From the NCBI GenBank assembly GCA_003508835.1, contig PUFA01000165.1:3067001-3131000 (forward strand): 64,000 nucleotides of DNA, written 5' to 3'. The position numbers were made by a program, and so were the translations under genes. The first letter of the stretch is position 1. Every line of letters begins with the position of its first letter. Positions 22,501 to 35,982 of this stretch are shown here, piece after piece. The stretch is from Eonycteris spelaea (taxonomy: Eukaryota; Chordata; Mammalia; Chiroptera; Pteropodidae). The notes beneath the pieces were generated by a model. The model was not told where the DNA came from. It searched no databases and was given only the letters and a program-made list of their open reading frames with translations.

Positions 22501-25360
22501 CTCATTCAGATAGAACAAACGCTCTCCATTTAGCCCCAGTCCCCACTACTATCTACTGCATCTCTGACACAGAGGCCCCGATGAGCTGCCATTAATCATT
22601 GTTTTTCTAATAGCTGGCCTGCTTCTCTTATGTAACTGCCCCAGCCATAGAGGTATTTGAGTTTATGGCTCCTGGCATACAGAGTCCATTATAATTCTTT
22701 AAAAGGGCCCAGAGTAACATTAGGAGATAGGTTATCAAAAACGGTTTCCAAGCACAGAGCTTCCGGATTCATTGGTACCCGAGCCAAAGGTTACCCTACT
22801 GTTGATAATGGGGAAATATATTATAAAGAGGAAATTTAGACCAAGTATTTCATAAGCAAGAATGACTGGGCATTGTAGCCCTCACCTCTACTCCAACCCA
22901 CTGTATATACAAAACCTTTCATGAGACGTCTGTGGTGAGCAAGTACAACAAATTACTAACTCTTCGCCCTCACAAGAGGCTAATGAGCATTTTACTTGGG
23001 AAAAACAAAAGCAGTCAGTGTGTTTTCATCATCTCTGAATATAAACATGACTGATTTAGAAACGAGGGACAGGGAAAGAAAGGATAATGGAAGGCGATGC
23101 CAAGAGCTTACTGTCTCTGAAATAGGGTAGATGAAAGATTCATACTCATATTGGGATTCATATGTAGAATAACTAAGATTTTAAAAAATCTCTTGAAATA
23201 TTAGCTGATTCTGCCTCCTGAAACACAAAAGTTATTTTTAAGTAGTTTCAAATAGGAGTGAAACTATTTCACCTTAATGGGTGAAATCAGGGGTATAATC
23301 AATATCAAATTGCATTGAAAAAGTTAAAAATTTCTATTTAAATGCATGGAACTAAATAGTGGTAAGGGTAGCAACACGTAATTTAAAATTAAACCCTATA
23401 ATAATAAAATGCTTATTTCATTCAAAACTCTTGCAAATTCTTATTCCCTTCAAGGCAATAAATCCCCTCCTCAGAACAGAGTCTAAGGAAATAAATTAAA
23501 ATGCAAAGATTGAATTGCAACAATATTCACATGAGTGGAATTTATGGTTAAAAACTTTTAGAAATAACCTATATGGCCATGACGTTTTGAAAGCTGAAGT
23601 ATACTTAATAATATGGGAAGGCATTAATAATATATTAAGTGAGTAAAAGCAATTATAATATATTCTCTCCATTAGGTAGATTTATTGTATACGTTATATA
23701 GCTCAGAAGTAGAAAATTTTACAATCAGTATATAATTTTGTAATCAGAAATAAAATGAACTTATAAAAAAAGAAAATGTAAAAGCAAATGCTCCCCAACC
23801 CCATGCCCCAGGCCCGGCACAGGCCGACGACAACAGTCCATCTTTACTTCATCACCTCTCCAATAATGCAGTTACATCAGTGCAATTTCCATTCAAATAC
23901 CACAGCAAAGTTGTTCCTATTCTCACTCAAACCATGGTTCCCTGCCCATTCTCCAGATCCTCTGCAGCCAAGTGCACCGCCACCACCACCACCCCACCCG
24001 CCCCAGTTCCCCAAGCTTTTCCAACATCAAGCACATGTGCTCTTCTGTCTGTCCTCCTCTCCAGTTCTTTGTTATCTGGGTCTAGTTAGTCTCTCTGCTC
24101 TTTTTCCTTTGCTTTCTTTTTAAAATTTTATATGGGTATAGCCTGTCTCCTGATTTAACCCCAGAATTGGTCTGAGAAAGACAAAAATTTCCTAATAGAG
24201 CCAGGAAAGGGAAAAATTAGACAGAACAAAAACAAAATCCTCTTTAGCAGGTGGTGGAGAGACTAAGTGGAGAGACCCAGAAATTCTCACATATTAATAC
24301 ATCCCCTTCCTAGCACTAAAAAGAATCTCAGGAAAATAACACCAAAGATTACAATAGTTAGACTGGGTAGTACTATCACAAGTAGTTTATTCCCATTTGC
24401 TTATTTATATTTTCATGTTTTTTCAATAGCCATGTATTACTTAGATATTTAAAAACTAATATTTTAAAATGAGCTAATAAAAGTGGGAAAAGGAACCTGA
24501 AAGAAACATGGCCTTGACATTGACCCGTCCCAGAATTTCTGAGCTATAAAGAAAAGCAAAGACCAACATTAACTCAAAGAACTAGAGTGGAGGGTTCAAG
24601 TTTAAGGAAAGTCCTTTATATAAAATGTAAATGAGATGGTTGATTAGCAGCAAAGTGTCAAACTCTTCTACTAAATTGTTTCCAGAATACCTATTAGAAT
24701 AATTCTTGAAGTGAGCATGTAATAAAATGCATGCTAAGCTTTTTTATTTTCCTCCGGACAAGTAGACATCTGGGTTGAATGTCTAAATAAAGACAAGGAC
24801 ATATATTGCAATAACTATGTATGGTGCCAGGTAGGTACTAGACTAATCAGGGGATCACTTTGTAAATTCTATAAATATCTAACCACTATACTGTACACCT
24901 GAAACTAATATAAAATAATATTGAATGTCAACTATAATTGATAGAAAGAAAAAAAGACAGACAGACAGACAGCCAAGGACAAAGAACAATGAAAAATCCA
25001 GGCCTAACTCAAGCAATTCCAGATTTGCTTTTCACCTGTTCCTGTTGCTCATGCTCAAAAGAAAAGAGAAGAGCAGAGTCCTATAGAACTGGTTTCAGTT
25101 TACAACACACTCAGCCACAATCTATAATTAGAAAGTAACTAAGTTTCTAAACTGGAAAAAAATGAAGCAAGTTACTCAGAGCAGAAATGATTTTCTTTCT
25201 TATTCTGCTTACCAGCAATTCAATTCTAAGAAATGGTAAAATGCATACCATTTCAATGCCCTGGCACCTACCTGCACTGGAGCAAATAAAACAAACACAC
25301 CAGAGAGAGGGAGAGAGGGAAAGAGAACATAATTTTTTGTCCTTGGTGGAAATGGGACCT

Positions 25361-25414
<54 letters not shown>

Positions 25415-28400
25415 TATGTTTTTCCATTGTGAGATAAAAATAAAAACATGTACCTACATATATATACACATATATACATATATATTCAAATGAATAAATA
25501 AATAAATGAATAAATAGTTGAAAATTCTAGTGGAATCATTGATGGTTGTAAAAAAAGGCTTAGAAGTCCACCACAGAAGACTGTAGCAGTCTTGAAAAAT
25601 GAAGCGGTTCCGTCCTATTACATAGATGAATAAGCTAAGCTCCTGAGAAGTGAAGAAATATATTCAAAAGGATCCAGGGGAGGAAAAAAGGTGTCAGTTG
25701 ATGTAATTATGACAGCAATTCACAACATAACCCATTCTGTATTGCTGACCAGCCTCAGTAATTTCTCCCCGACCCCCAACCATTCTAAGTAACCCCATTC
25801 TTCCAGCTGGGATAAGCAAGTGGGATCATTCTGGGAAATCCCTTGGCATTCTCATTTCTCTCTCTCTGAAGGAAGGTGGCTATTAGTGGGTGTGAACACA
25901 TGCCTTAAACTTGCCAACATGATTCAGCCAATTATAGTTCCAGCCTAAGCTGGGGAAGGGAGAAAAATCTTGGCCAATCACAACATTTTAGAGCTGACTG
26001 TTACCTTGAGAACTTGCCTCATTCTATGGGAAAGTAAGTTAAGAAACAGAGAAGTTAATGAGTTTGTCCCAAGGCCACCAGATGCAGAGTTGGCGATAAA
26101 AGTTTACCAAAACTGAGATCCTCAGATAAACTCAAGCTCACTTTTGGTAACTCCTTTCATGTTACAATGCCAACAAAAACCACTGAAGCAGCAAAACATT
26201 TCCTGAGCAGCAGAAGCAGCTTTCATAGAGTTCCAATTTTCTAAACCAAAAAGCTATTTTCGCAGTTTGGTTCCTGGGGAAGCCTGACTCACCAAGAAAG
26301 TGGGGAACAATTTACTCACAGTAGACGTCGCCAAATTGGTGATGTTTTTCTACAGTCCTTCAACAGCCAAAGGGATCACTGCAAATATGAATCCACCCAT
26401 CCATTTTCTCACTTCTCATTGCTCTTAGAGTAAAAACAGAACCCTTTACACATTCTACCAGGCCCTGCAGGCTCTGGCCCCTGCCCGCCCCTGTAACCAA
26501 GTCCACACTCAGCATACAACTGTGTAGTTTGTTCCTGGGCCAAGGAAAGCTGGCTGAGTGGGAAAGTGGGCCACAGTTTGGCATAGGTTATATCTGCTAG
26601 GAGTAAGTAAGGGTGCTTTTAATAATTAAGAGGGAGCCCTAAAAGATAGCAATCGCTCTGCCTGCCAGCTTTCTCAGACCATCTTCTCCTAATTCTGTAC
26701 TCCATCCACTAGAGCTTCTAATGACCTCTACAACTCCTCCCGCCTCCAGCCACGAGAGGCTTGTGCACAAGCTGTTCTCTTTACCTGATTCACTCTTACC
26801 TCCTTCAAATCTCAGCATAATCAGCCTTTTCTCAATCTCTCTGACCAGGTCATAGCACCATATGCATCTTCTTCATAGCACTTACCCCTGGGGAAGTTTT
26901 ACATTTATCTAAATGAGTATTGGATGAATATCTTTGTCTCTCACTAGAGGTTAAGCTCCATGAAGGCAGGGCACGACATTTTCTTCCCAGCACCTAGCAC
27001 AGTACAAATATTCAATAAATACTCATCAAAAGAAAGAAAGAAAAAAACTAAGTAAGAATCTAACATATTTTCATGTTATTTAAATAAGCCCAGTAACTTT
27101 CTATGGCCACAAATTAAGAGATGTGATATCTGTCTGGGACAAATCACTATTATTCTCATTGTACAATAAATATTACTAGAGAAATAGTCCCCATCTTTGT
27201 GCCTTCACAAAGCTGTGATGAAGGAAACACATAGCAAAGCAAAAATAGGGAAAATCATCTAAACTCCTACACAAATGTAAGAGATAACTATTATGATATA
27301 ATTAGTGAGATTTGTAAATTTTGTCACTAGAGCAGGCTGGGGGCCAGGAGGGAGAGTGGGTCCTACAGACCTGTCCAGATAGGCCCTGCTTGCTCTTTGA
27401 TATACCTCAGATAACCCCAACAGTCTTCTTGGGTTAATTTGGTTTCCTAACATGGGCTTTTGTCCTGGCAAGACCTGTTTCTGACTGTAAAGTATAAATG
27501 TAAATGTACAAACCAGTTTTGACTAAATGTGATCAGTGTCTCCAGGGCCTAATGATCACCAGCAATTAGGTGGGACAGGAGCCTATCTCTTGTCACAGAA
27601 AGGTCATAGTAATCTAATCTCGAGGTTTTCCTACCCAAACGAATTGGGAAGTCCCATGCTATTTACTGCATACTCACTGTGTACTGAAACCTATTCCCCC
27701 ATGTTATTCGTACAAACTAACCACTCACATCCAAAAAATCCACTGTCTTGGCGGCCACTTACATTCATAGTAAAACACCTTATGAATCTCCAGGTTTTCT
27801 TTTGCATGTATCAAGCTAATTAATTACTTGTTTTATTTTTAACAAACAACAGGTTGGACATGGGTTAGAAGTCATATTGCTCATATTCCCCACAGTGACA
27901 GAGCTTCAAATAACAGTGTACCAAGCGCTGGTTATACTGCAACAAATCCTTTTTAAAGTTTCTATTATGGCAAATTTCTAACATGCAAAGGGAGACAGAA
28001 TGGTACAATGATCCCTCATGAATACTCATCATTTCCTTCAACAATTAAGAACACATGTCTACTCTCACAAGAAATGTTTTAGAACTGAAGCGGAAAGATA
28101 TCTGTTTACAAACTGTTCTTTCTGAACACTTTTAGTAGAATTGTCACATGACAAGTTCTTATGGAACTATGGAAAGAAGACAGGAGTTGGACATACACTA
28201 ATGAGCTTGGTGACAGATAAATTCCCTTCCTACAAGCAGTCTCCTGTCTATTTACTTCCCACTAACACACAATTTCTGCAGTCCCTTTTGTTCCTCTGAG
28301 ACAAAGAGAAGCTGCACTGATAGAATATGAAGCAGATCTATGGTAGGATTAGAAATAGGAACCAAAGCCCCAGTTTTCCACTTCAGGTGGGCTTTCTGCC

Positions 28401-31400
28401 TTCCAGGTGTCTCCATTAGCACATGCTCCATGGGAGGGAGAGCTAGGAAATCTTATATATTTATGGTAAATGCTTGCAGAATGGAGAAGTAATCTTCAGG
28501 TTTTGTTTAAGATCATGGGCATGAAAGCATTTTTCCAAAAGGAAAATAAGAAATTTCCAATAATGCTGATAAATTTGGTATTAAGTGGATAGGTTCAAGT
28601 CCATCTTGTAGAATTGGATTTCCTATACAGAGCCCCTAATAAGTTGATTGAGAGCTTTTCTGCTCTCTAAGAAAGGGGCCAAGAATCCAAAATATGGTCA
28701 TTTATTTTGAACATTTATCCAGAACCACTGAAATCCTTATGTAGAAAAAGGGGACAGAAACTACACACCTTGGGCTGATATTGGAAAGGAACATTAAAAA
28801 AAAAAAGTGTGTAGGGAGAAGTCAAGAAGAACAAAGTATTGAAAGATGATTTAATGGAAGGCTATCCTTATCAGATGACAAATTTTGAGATTAAAGCTGT
28901 ATTAAATGTTAATAGACCTCTTAAAGTCCTGTACTCAAAAGAAACACATAACCCACTAGAGGAAGACATACACCAGCATGCCACATGCTCTGCCTAATGT
29001 GCAAATAAAGGGGTATGGGAGGGCAGAAAGAGATTAATTCTGGGAGCATTTGGGAAGGCTTAGTGAATTTGTATTCCTGCCTACAATCTCAGGGCTTACA
29101 CAGTGTCTGGCACAAAGTAGGTGTTCAGTAAATATTTCTTCAACTGAGTAGAAGGTGAGGATGAGTAAACTTTCATAAACCTTTCCTCTGTTCACATACT
29201 AAATGCCTCTTCCATTCCCAACATCTGAGAGTTTTGGAATTTGGAATCATAATGCACAAAGGAGATCAAGTAAGTCAGATTAAAAATGATGTATATTTAT
29301 ATAGTTGTATATTTTTGTCTACTTGCTATACTCATATAAAATTATTATGTGTTCAGTGTTGTCTTGCTGCCCTTCTAGACTCTAACTGCAATGAAGGCAG
29401 GAATCATTGCTGTCTTATTCTCTACTGTATCTTCTGGAACAGCGCCTGAGAAGTTGGTAAGTGCTGCATATACTTTGTGGAGTGAATGAATAAAGCAACA
29501 CAAATAAGAATAATATTGTAGAACTGGTGTTGAAGCTGATTAATCGCAAAAACTTTTCCACTACGTTTTTAGCATAAACAGGCTAATTAATTTCATATGT
29601 TTTAATGTATTTCCATCTAGAGCATCCCAGGGCTCTCTTATTCTTTTCTTCATCTACTAACTAGAAACTTGATTTTTCATCCTTGTAGCAAAAAAAGAAA
29701 AGAAAAGAAATCTAACTACTTCTTAACACTAGGTACCGGTAGCATAACCCTAGATCATATTATGGGACCACACTCATTTTGAAAAGATTAAAGCAGTGAT
29801 CTTTTCAAACAGAATTACCAGCCTTCCAGAAAGTCCTTCCCGTCTTAAGCAACTAAAAGCATAATGTGGCAAGTTTACTTTCCAGCCTCTGGCAACAGGC
29901 CAAAGGTGATAAGGTATTTTCTAAAAAAAAATACAGGCTCTTACTATTAGCAGGTACATTGTACATTCTTAAAAGGGAGGCATGAATATACACAATTGAG
30001 AATAACTGTCCTTTTCTAACTGGAGATGCAGTAGAGGTGTTTATGTTTGAAAATTCTGTGCCTGGTTGCTGCTTCTGATGCCGTGCTAGAAAATATGAGT
30101 TCTGGTGGCAGGAAGGGATTTGTGAGAATAAAACAGGCAAATAATACATATGTTGTGAGAGTCACCTATTCAGTTGAAATTGGTTTATTTGAGCTTTAGA
30201 ATATTTGCAATATGATTTAATGGAAAAGTATTTCACTTCATATCAATAAAAGAAGCTGCTAAAAAAAAAGAAAAAAGCTATTATTAGCCACTTTGGTTCC
30301 AATTGGCCATGTGATCTCGAGCTTTTATATTTGTGAAGTTGGGGAGTTGGACGGGATTAGTACTTTTCAACTTCAGCTTGAGGGTGTATATCAGAATAAA
30401 CTGGGGTGTTGAAATAAAGCTATAGATGCCTGGATTCAGAGAAGAACTCTATATTTAGAATCTCTGGAGATGGCACTTGGGCATATAGGTATACTTATTT
30501 AAATTGTCTTATTTAAATCTTCTTTTGAATTAGATGACTTACTAAATTTTAATGTACCTGTGAATCACCGGAGTCTTGTTATATTCTGACTCAACAGGTC
30601 TGAGGCCTGAGATTTTGCATTTCTAACAAGCTCCCAGGGTGAAAGATGCTGCTGTTCCATGGCCCACAATTTGGGTAGATTTCTCCAGCTCATATTTTTT
30701 GGTATTCTATTAAGCACATAGAAACTCCTGTCCAGAACTAGAATGTATCACATGCTTAGTACTTAAATTACAAATGCTACTAGATGTTGCCTTTGTTTTT
30801 CACTTTAAAAACAGAGGTACAGACTTCTATTGCTTTTCACTTTAAAAACAGAGGCACAGACTTCTATAGCTGTATGTGATGTAAAAAGAATATCTAGTGC
30901 CAAGATGTCGAGTGTCAAGTGTGTAGAAGGTAAATCATGTCCTCTTCAATCTTACACATCTCTCCTATCTTGATTTAAGGGACGCAAAGCCATTTTCAGT
31001 AAAACACATCACCCAGCTCGTTATTTGTGTTATTCCTTCTGAGTCATTCAATCTCTTCTAAAGTGATGCCTGAATCTCAAAAGGAAACTCAAGTCTTCAA
31101 GGGAAGCAAAATTTTACAAGCAATGTAAGTTGCAATAATTACAAAACCACTAAAGTATATTTGTCATCTAATACTTCTGCCTATGAGAATACGCAAGTTG
31201 TGAGAATTTTAAATATGTTGGTAACCTAGGATTTAATACAATAACACCTAACATTTGAGTGTTGTTATTTGCTAGACCTTAATGTGCTTTAGATTAAGTC
31301 ATTTAATTCCTATTTTATAGCAATGGAACTCAAGAGCAAATGAACTTTTAAGCAGAAAGCCAATAAAAGCAAATGTCAGAATTCTGTCAAAAAATGAAAA

Positions 31401-34400
31401 GACTGAGTCTGTGGAGCCAGTAAAGTCTCCAAGGCAGACTAAAAAAGAACGATAGCCCAACAATCAATAAATTAAGGAAAATGATCAAGGCTATGGAAAG
31501 CTTCAAATCCACTCCATTCTTATGTATGAAAAGTCAGGAGCTAAAGTCAAGTTGCTTTGCTATTAATTGCTAAGAATTCTTTTCGTAACTTGTTATAAAG
31601 CAACTTGAATTTCATGAAGAGAATGTTGAGGAATCATCACAATTTTCTTGGAAGTAAAGTAGTGGTTCTCAATCACAATCACGGGAGATTTTGATCCCGA
31701 GGGGACATGTGACGATGTATGCAGACATTTTTGATTGTCACAACTTAAGGGGAAAGTGCTGGCTGACATTCAGTGCGTAGAGAGCAGAGATTTTGCTAAA
31801 CATCCTGTAACACACAAGACAGCCCCCACAACAGAGAATTACACAAGCCAAAATGTCAATAGTGCTGAGGTTGAGAAATCTTGCCGGAGAGTAGTTCATC
31901 AAAATTCTACAAGGGCAATATAAATTATTCTGAATTGTAACTTTTTTAAATTGATTTTTTTACACACTATGGTAATCTTAACCAATACGTAGCAGGTGCT
32001 GTCAGTTAGAATCATTTTAAGAGTAACCTATGTACCAGCATGCTGCTATGTGCTTCAAAATAATTTTTCCCATTAAATAAATTAAAAGTTGCCCCTGAGA
32101 TTATGTTGAGGCCTTACAGTTCATTTATTTACTTTTTGCACTCACCAGCTAAGCATCTGCTATATAGTAGGTCTCAGGGATACAGAGAATAAAAATAACA
32201 ATAACTACAGCAAGAAAAAAAATTACAAAGAAAATGCACAGTCTCTGTTCTAAAAAAGTGTATATAGTCCAGAGTGGAGGCAATTTAAAAGCCTGTGGGG
32301 TAAGTACCAGGAAAGATACAGGCATAGGTGTGGGACCCAATTAACACAAGAGAATAAGGGACAAAGTGAAAATGTTTCCTCAAGAAGATGGTACCAAAGT
32401 TGAGTCTTATAGAAGAAGCAGGAGGTGGTAAAATGGAGACTAGAGTTTGGATGGATACAGCTGCTGGGATAAAGATACTATCTATATTTCTCAGTAATCT
32501 CTATGGCAACACCAACAGTGATAAAAATAATAAGTAACATTTGTGAAGCAAAATTTGGGGCTGGACATTGTTCTAAGAGACCTGACTATATTAACTCAGA
32601 TAATCCTCTAAGAAGTCTATCAGGCAGGTACTACAATTAGTCCGTCTCTTTTCACAGATGAGGAAGCTAAAGTGAGGGGTGGTTCAAGTGACTTCCTCAA
32701 GGTCACATGGCTAGAGATTGCCAGTTGGGATTTAAAATTTACCTAATCTGTCTCTGGTGCCTAAACCCTTAACCACTACCCTATACTACATGAAGAGTCA
32801 GAAAATATGGCAATTGTCGTCAACAAGAGCTATTAACTATTGTGCCAGTAAGAGACTTACTCAGAATTAATCATAGTAGAACTACTAAGTGGAAGTCATG
32901 TGCCTGGTAAACCATGCTGTTCAGATGAAGATCAAAGTTCTGAACATGGATTATCAGGATCTGTTTGATCAGGTCCCATACACAGATTTATCTACACTCT
33001 AATTCCTCTTAATCTTCACCTTGGTACAGGTAGCCCTTTCCAGTATTTTTGGAGCTAGATGATATCCTCTTGGTCTTCCATCTCCCTTCCTGCAATCTTG
33101 AAAAACAGGTCTTCTCTACCCTCACTCAAACAGGTTTTCAACACAGGAGCATTCAGAGTTGATAGAGCTCTCCAACAATGCCCTGGAGGCCCCTCCTCAC
33201 CACCAGGTGATGGAACCATTGAAGACAACCTTTGAACACACTCCTTTTCCCGATAAACAACTAGGCCACACTTACATAGACAGTCTACCAAGATAAATGA
33301 GAAACTATCAAATGCCAGTAGCGGATCCAGATAAACAGCCTCCAGGATCTCTCCAACTCACCCACCTACTGACATCACCAAATAAGGAGAGCTCTCTTAG
33401 AATGAGAAATATTCCAGAATCAGCTAGGGTCCCTGACCCTGAAGATATTTGGTTTCTCCCAGCTTTAAGAGGATAACTCTAGACTTCATGACTCATAGAG
33501 AAGGGAGATGGCACAATAGTTAAAAGCATAAGTCTCACTGTGACTTTGAGCAAGTCAATTAACATCTCTAAGCCTCAAGTTTAATAATATTAATAACACA
33601 AAAATAATAATATTGGGTTTTATAAGGGATTACAGTAAATTACTTAGCAAAGAATCTAGCACACAGAATACTAAAAAATGTTAGCTTTTATTGTTGTTAG
33701 ATTATAAAAAAAAGGGCAATTTGTAGAAAAACTACAGACTGTAGACAAAGTAAATATTAAATTTTTACTGAGGAACAAAGGAAATCTCACATTTTGTACA
33801 TAGTTTTCAAAACAACTTACTACTGGCTTATATCGCTTGTAAGTTTTAAAACTAAAAATAATAAAAAATAAACATGGTTATTTTTAATGTTTACCTTCAA
33901 AAATTTCACTGCCAACCAACATCTTTCATTCGTAAAAGGGAAAGGGAAGGGCCAATGTCTCCAAACTGGCTGAGTTAGTGGAACCCATAATGAGGAGCTG
34001 GCCTCTGACCCTCCCAATGAAAAATGGGTTCCATCAAGGCAGCAAAGATTCCTGAGCTGTGTTTGGTATGGGCAATACACTTCTGAAAAGCAGTGGTTTT
34101 TTTAGCTCATTTGCTTGATCTGTGTCAAACTTTGCCCTATATCTAAGTTTTTGCTTTACCTTAACAAAACAAAACAAAACAAAACAAAACAAAAACAACA
34201 AAACCCATAACTAGATTGCTATGGTAAGATACCTTGCTTCCTTCTTTACAAAATGAGAAAAAAGAAAGCAAAACAACAGGTGCAATCCTATTTACGATTC
34301 ATTTTATTTTATTTTTTATTTTTTATTTTTTTTTAGTGTGTCATGAAATAAGCCTTAGGCATAAAGTTAGGGAAAGGTTCAGAAGGCAGCTGCTTCAGGC

Positions 34401-35942
34401 CTGTCCTACTCCAACTAATTTTAACTTGGCTGCCACTCTAATTCAGGGTTGGCTCAGAGCCCCTGCCCTCTACACACCAAGCCATTCTCAGAGCCTGCAA
34501 TGCCTTAAGCAACACATAATGAGGATCTGAGTAATCAATTGTCTATGAAACTCCACAAATGAGTGTCCTTTTCAGCATAGGGGTAACTACTCTGAAGCAC
34601 ACCCAGAAATTGTGAACGCTTTCCTCTGCGCTGGTATTTGGCCCTGTAGCTTCTCAAAAACTGACACTTGCCCTTGGGCCAGAATTCATCTCTGATTGAT
34701 CTCGCTGGGCTCCAAGCATGGATTCAATAAATAAGCCAAAGAATAGCAAACCAACTGAAGAAACCACCCTCTTCGCCCTTTCTCACAAATCTCCAAGTTT
34801 GGATTTCTCCTTTCTGCCAAGCTCTTTCCCTCTGTGTTTACTCAAGTAGAAATGTCAGACACTTCTTTAATGGCAAATGAGTTCCTTTATAACTTTATAA
34901 CTGAGGGTAGCTTTTTCTTTAAAGATGCACATGATAAGCGAGATCTAGAATATCACTGACGCATTCTGTAAAAGAGAAGCACTCCTTTAAGGGTGAACTA
35001 CACAAGAGAAGGTGGTTTCTAGCACAGCAAGTGTGCATGCCTGTGTATAACCTGGGACATTTTTAATATTAAGATTAGGTGTTAAAAGGCCTTCAATACA
35101 CAAACCACAGGCTAGGAAGTGTAGAGACAGTGACCACGCCCAGCAACACCTGGAAGAAATAGGGAAAGGACCCCATTCCTAGAGGCAGGGCAACCTTCAA
35201 CCACACACTAGGAGAAACGCCACCAGGGAACACTCATCCTCTTGCTCCCAAGTTCAGCTCTCCTGTACAGTGTGGCAGGCACTAGGCGGAGAAATCCACA
35301 AAATGCGTCGACTCTTTAATACCCTTTCTACACTACCACCCTAGAAGGCAGAGTCCGGATCCACACCCCGCCGCCCAAACCCTCCCAGGGCGGCGTCCGC
35401 CCTCGCTAGCCCCAGGATAAGGTTACACCACTTTCCTTTTAAAAGACAGGGGCACTACAAATATTTTCCCCAACAACAGCGTAATCGGGGCACAGAGGGA
35501 AGAGAAATCATTTTCCTTGTCCCGGGTTTGCAACATTTCTTACTCCTAGGGACCCCCCTCACGGCTCAGCCTCAGGCGCCGAAAGGAAATGGGGCTCCCC
35601 CAGATGGCTGCGGCCTGGATCTGCGAACGAGTTTCCACCGGCTTGGCCTCTTGCAGTTGCCAGAGCGGGCGCTGGGCGTGGAGAGCGTTTCTGCATGCCG
35701 GGATCTTGTTCCCTGAGCCCCCTCCATGCTGCCCACGATCAGTGCCCGGAAGGGAGATCCCACTTACCCACAACAGAAATCATCATGGCAGCTACCACCA
35801 GGTAGTTGGTCTGATAATAGAGCAGATTGCTCACCACGCGGTTGTTCCATTTAGAAATGTCCCTGAAGTCTGGCCGGGCGAAGCGGTCAGAACCTGGGAA
35901 GAAATCATCCCAGGCTCGGAGCGGAGGGATATTCACGTCCAT
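19368..35942 (-). CDS. ARL6IP5: ARL6IP5 (PRAF3/JWA/GTRAP3-18), PRA1-family ER membrane protein, three coding exons
   Basis: ARL6IP5 is a small four-helix PRA1-domain protein of the ER that binds ARL6 and restrains glutamate transporter EAAC1 and other ER export (family knowledge). Coding exons on the minus strand are 35942-35768, 21845-21628 and 19540-19368. Translation gives [21 protein letters not shown], then two hydrophobic hairpins ([66 protein letters not shown]), and the cytosolic tail ending KVKE. The two 3' exons join perfectly ([12 protein letters not shown]). Exon lengths 175, 218 and 173 sum to 566, one short of the 567 expected for a 188-residue protein. The deficit is at the exon 1/2 junction, where a strict GT-AG join would give a stop a few codons on. 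An error in the sequence is the likeliest cause. Confidence 0.95.
19541..21627. other. ARL6IP5 intron 2
   Basis: 2.1 kb. About 20215-20420 resembles a decayed hAT-Charlie non-autonomous element (atcatctggtgagcctgtta). About 20610-20770 is a MIR remnant. Nothing else recognised. Confidence 0.6.
21628..21845 (-). CDS. ARL6IP5: ARL6IP5 coding exon 2
   Basis: Acceptor ttccag then G TTC CTG AGC CCC TTC AAC, giving FLSPFN and [33 protein letters not shown] through [11 protein letters not shown]. Donor is TTGT|gtaagt. The basic RRMKKQ loop separates the two hydrophobic hairpins typical of the PRA1 fold. Confidence 0.95.
21930..22095. mobile_element. MIR SINE fragment
   Basis: Contains gagtacttactaagcatttt, ttgcctcatttaatcttcag and ggcagatactactcattcat, the MIR core order. 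Confidence 0.65.
24780..24955 (+). mobile_element. L1 3' terminal fragment
   Basis: Carries caataactatgtatggtgcc, tgtacacctgaaactaatat and aatattgaatgtcaactata before an A-rich end and a short GACA repeat. This end sequence is common in horse, bat, cow and carnivore genomes and supports a laurasiatherian source. Confidence 0.65.
25366..25412. repeat. (CA)n microsatellite, about 23 units
   Basis: Uninterrupted CA dinucleotides, preceded by a GAGAGGGA-rich tract near 25300-25330. Confidence 0.95.
26400..27045 (+). mobile_element. L2 LINE fragment
   Basis: Shows the L2 3' series: taccaggccctgcaggctct, ttctctttacctgattcact, aatctcagcataatcagcct, ggttaagctccatgaaggca, and a terminal attcaataaatactcatc. 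Confidence 0.7.
29065..29145 (+). mobile_element. L2/MIR 3' end fragment
   Basis: Reads cacagtgtctggcacaaagt followed by aggtgttcagtaaatatttc, a common 3' end of old LINE2-type repeats. A second similar piece occurs near 29385-29475 (gcaatgaaggcaggaatcat). Confidence 0.5.
30794..30867 (+). repeat. Tandem duplication, 37-base unit, two copies
   Basis: The segment with cactttaaaaacagagg and acagacttctat occurs at 30801 and again at 30838. The copies differ at one base (gagGTac versus gagGCac). Confidence 0.9.
31660..31880 (+). mobile_element. MER5A-type hAT-Charlie element, near full length
   Basis: Begins agtggttctcaatcacaatc and ends gtgctgaggttgagaaatc, giving the inverted CAGTGGTTCTCAA / TTGAGAA ends of MER5A. 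The middle carries gctaaacatcctgtaacac and cacaagacagcccccacaac. Confidence 0.85.
32500..32790 (+). mobile_element. MIR SINE, nearly complete
   Basis: Ordered MIR landmarks: aagtaacatttgtgaagc, ttaactcagataatcctcta, cacagatgaggaagctaaag, tgacttcctcaaggtcacat and ccttaaccactaccctatac. Confidence 0.8.
33500..33690 (+). mobile_element. MIR SINE (other orientation of body)
   Basis: Contains gactttgagcaagtcaatta, catctctaagcctcaagttt, and a final agcacacagaatactaaaaaatgttagc-like region read in two parts. AT-rich insertion in the middle. Confidence 0.7.
34160..34202. repeat. (AAAAC)n microsatellite
   Basis: Repeated aaaac pentanucleotide followed by aacaacaaaa. Confidence 0.85.
35768..35942 (-). 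CDS. ARL6IP5: ARL6IP5 coding exon 1
   Basis: Starts at ATG 35942 with [15 protein letters not shown] and ends ISVVG at donor GTGG|gtaagt. It covers the cytosolic N-terminus and the first membrane hairpin helix. The donor leaves one base of a codon, while exon 2 needs two, so either this exon or the next lacks one G. Confidence 0.92.
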
Positions 35943-35982
35943 GGCTGGTCTCTCAGCTTCTTGTTCTTTGCCTCTGGAATTT

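Larger units (their letters stand above)
21846..35767. other. ARL6IP5 intron 1
   Basis: 13.9 kb containing old MIR, L2, L1 and MER5A fragments and microsatellites (listed separately). The unclassified stretch 27340-27830 has no repeat or gene I recognise. No nested coding gene or structured RNA found. Confidence 0.75.
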
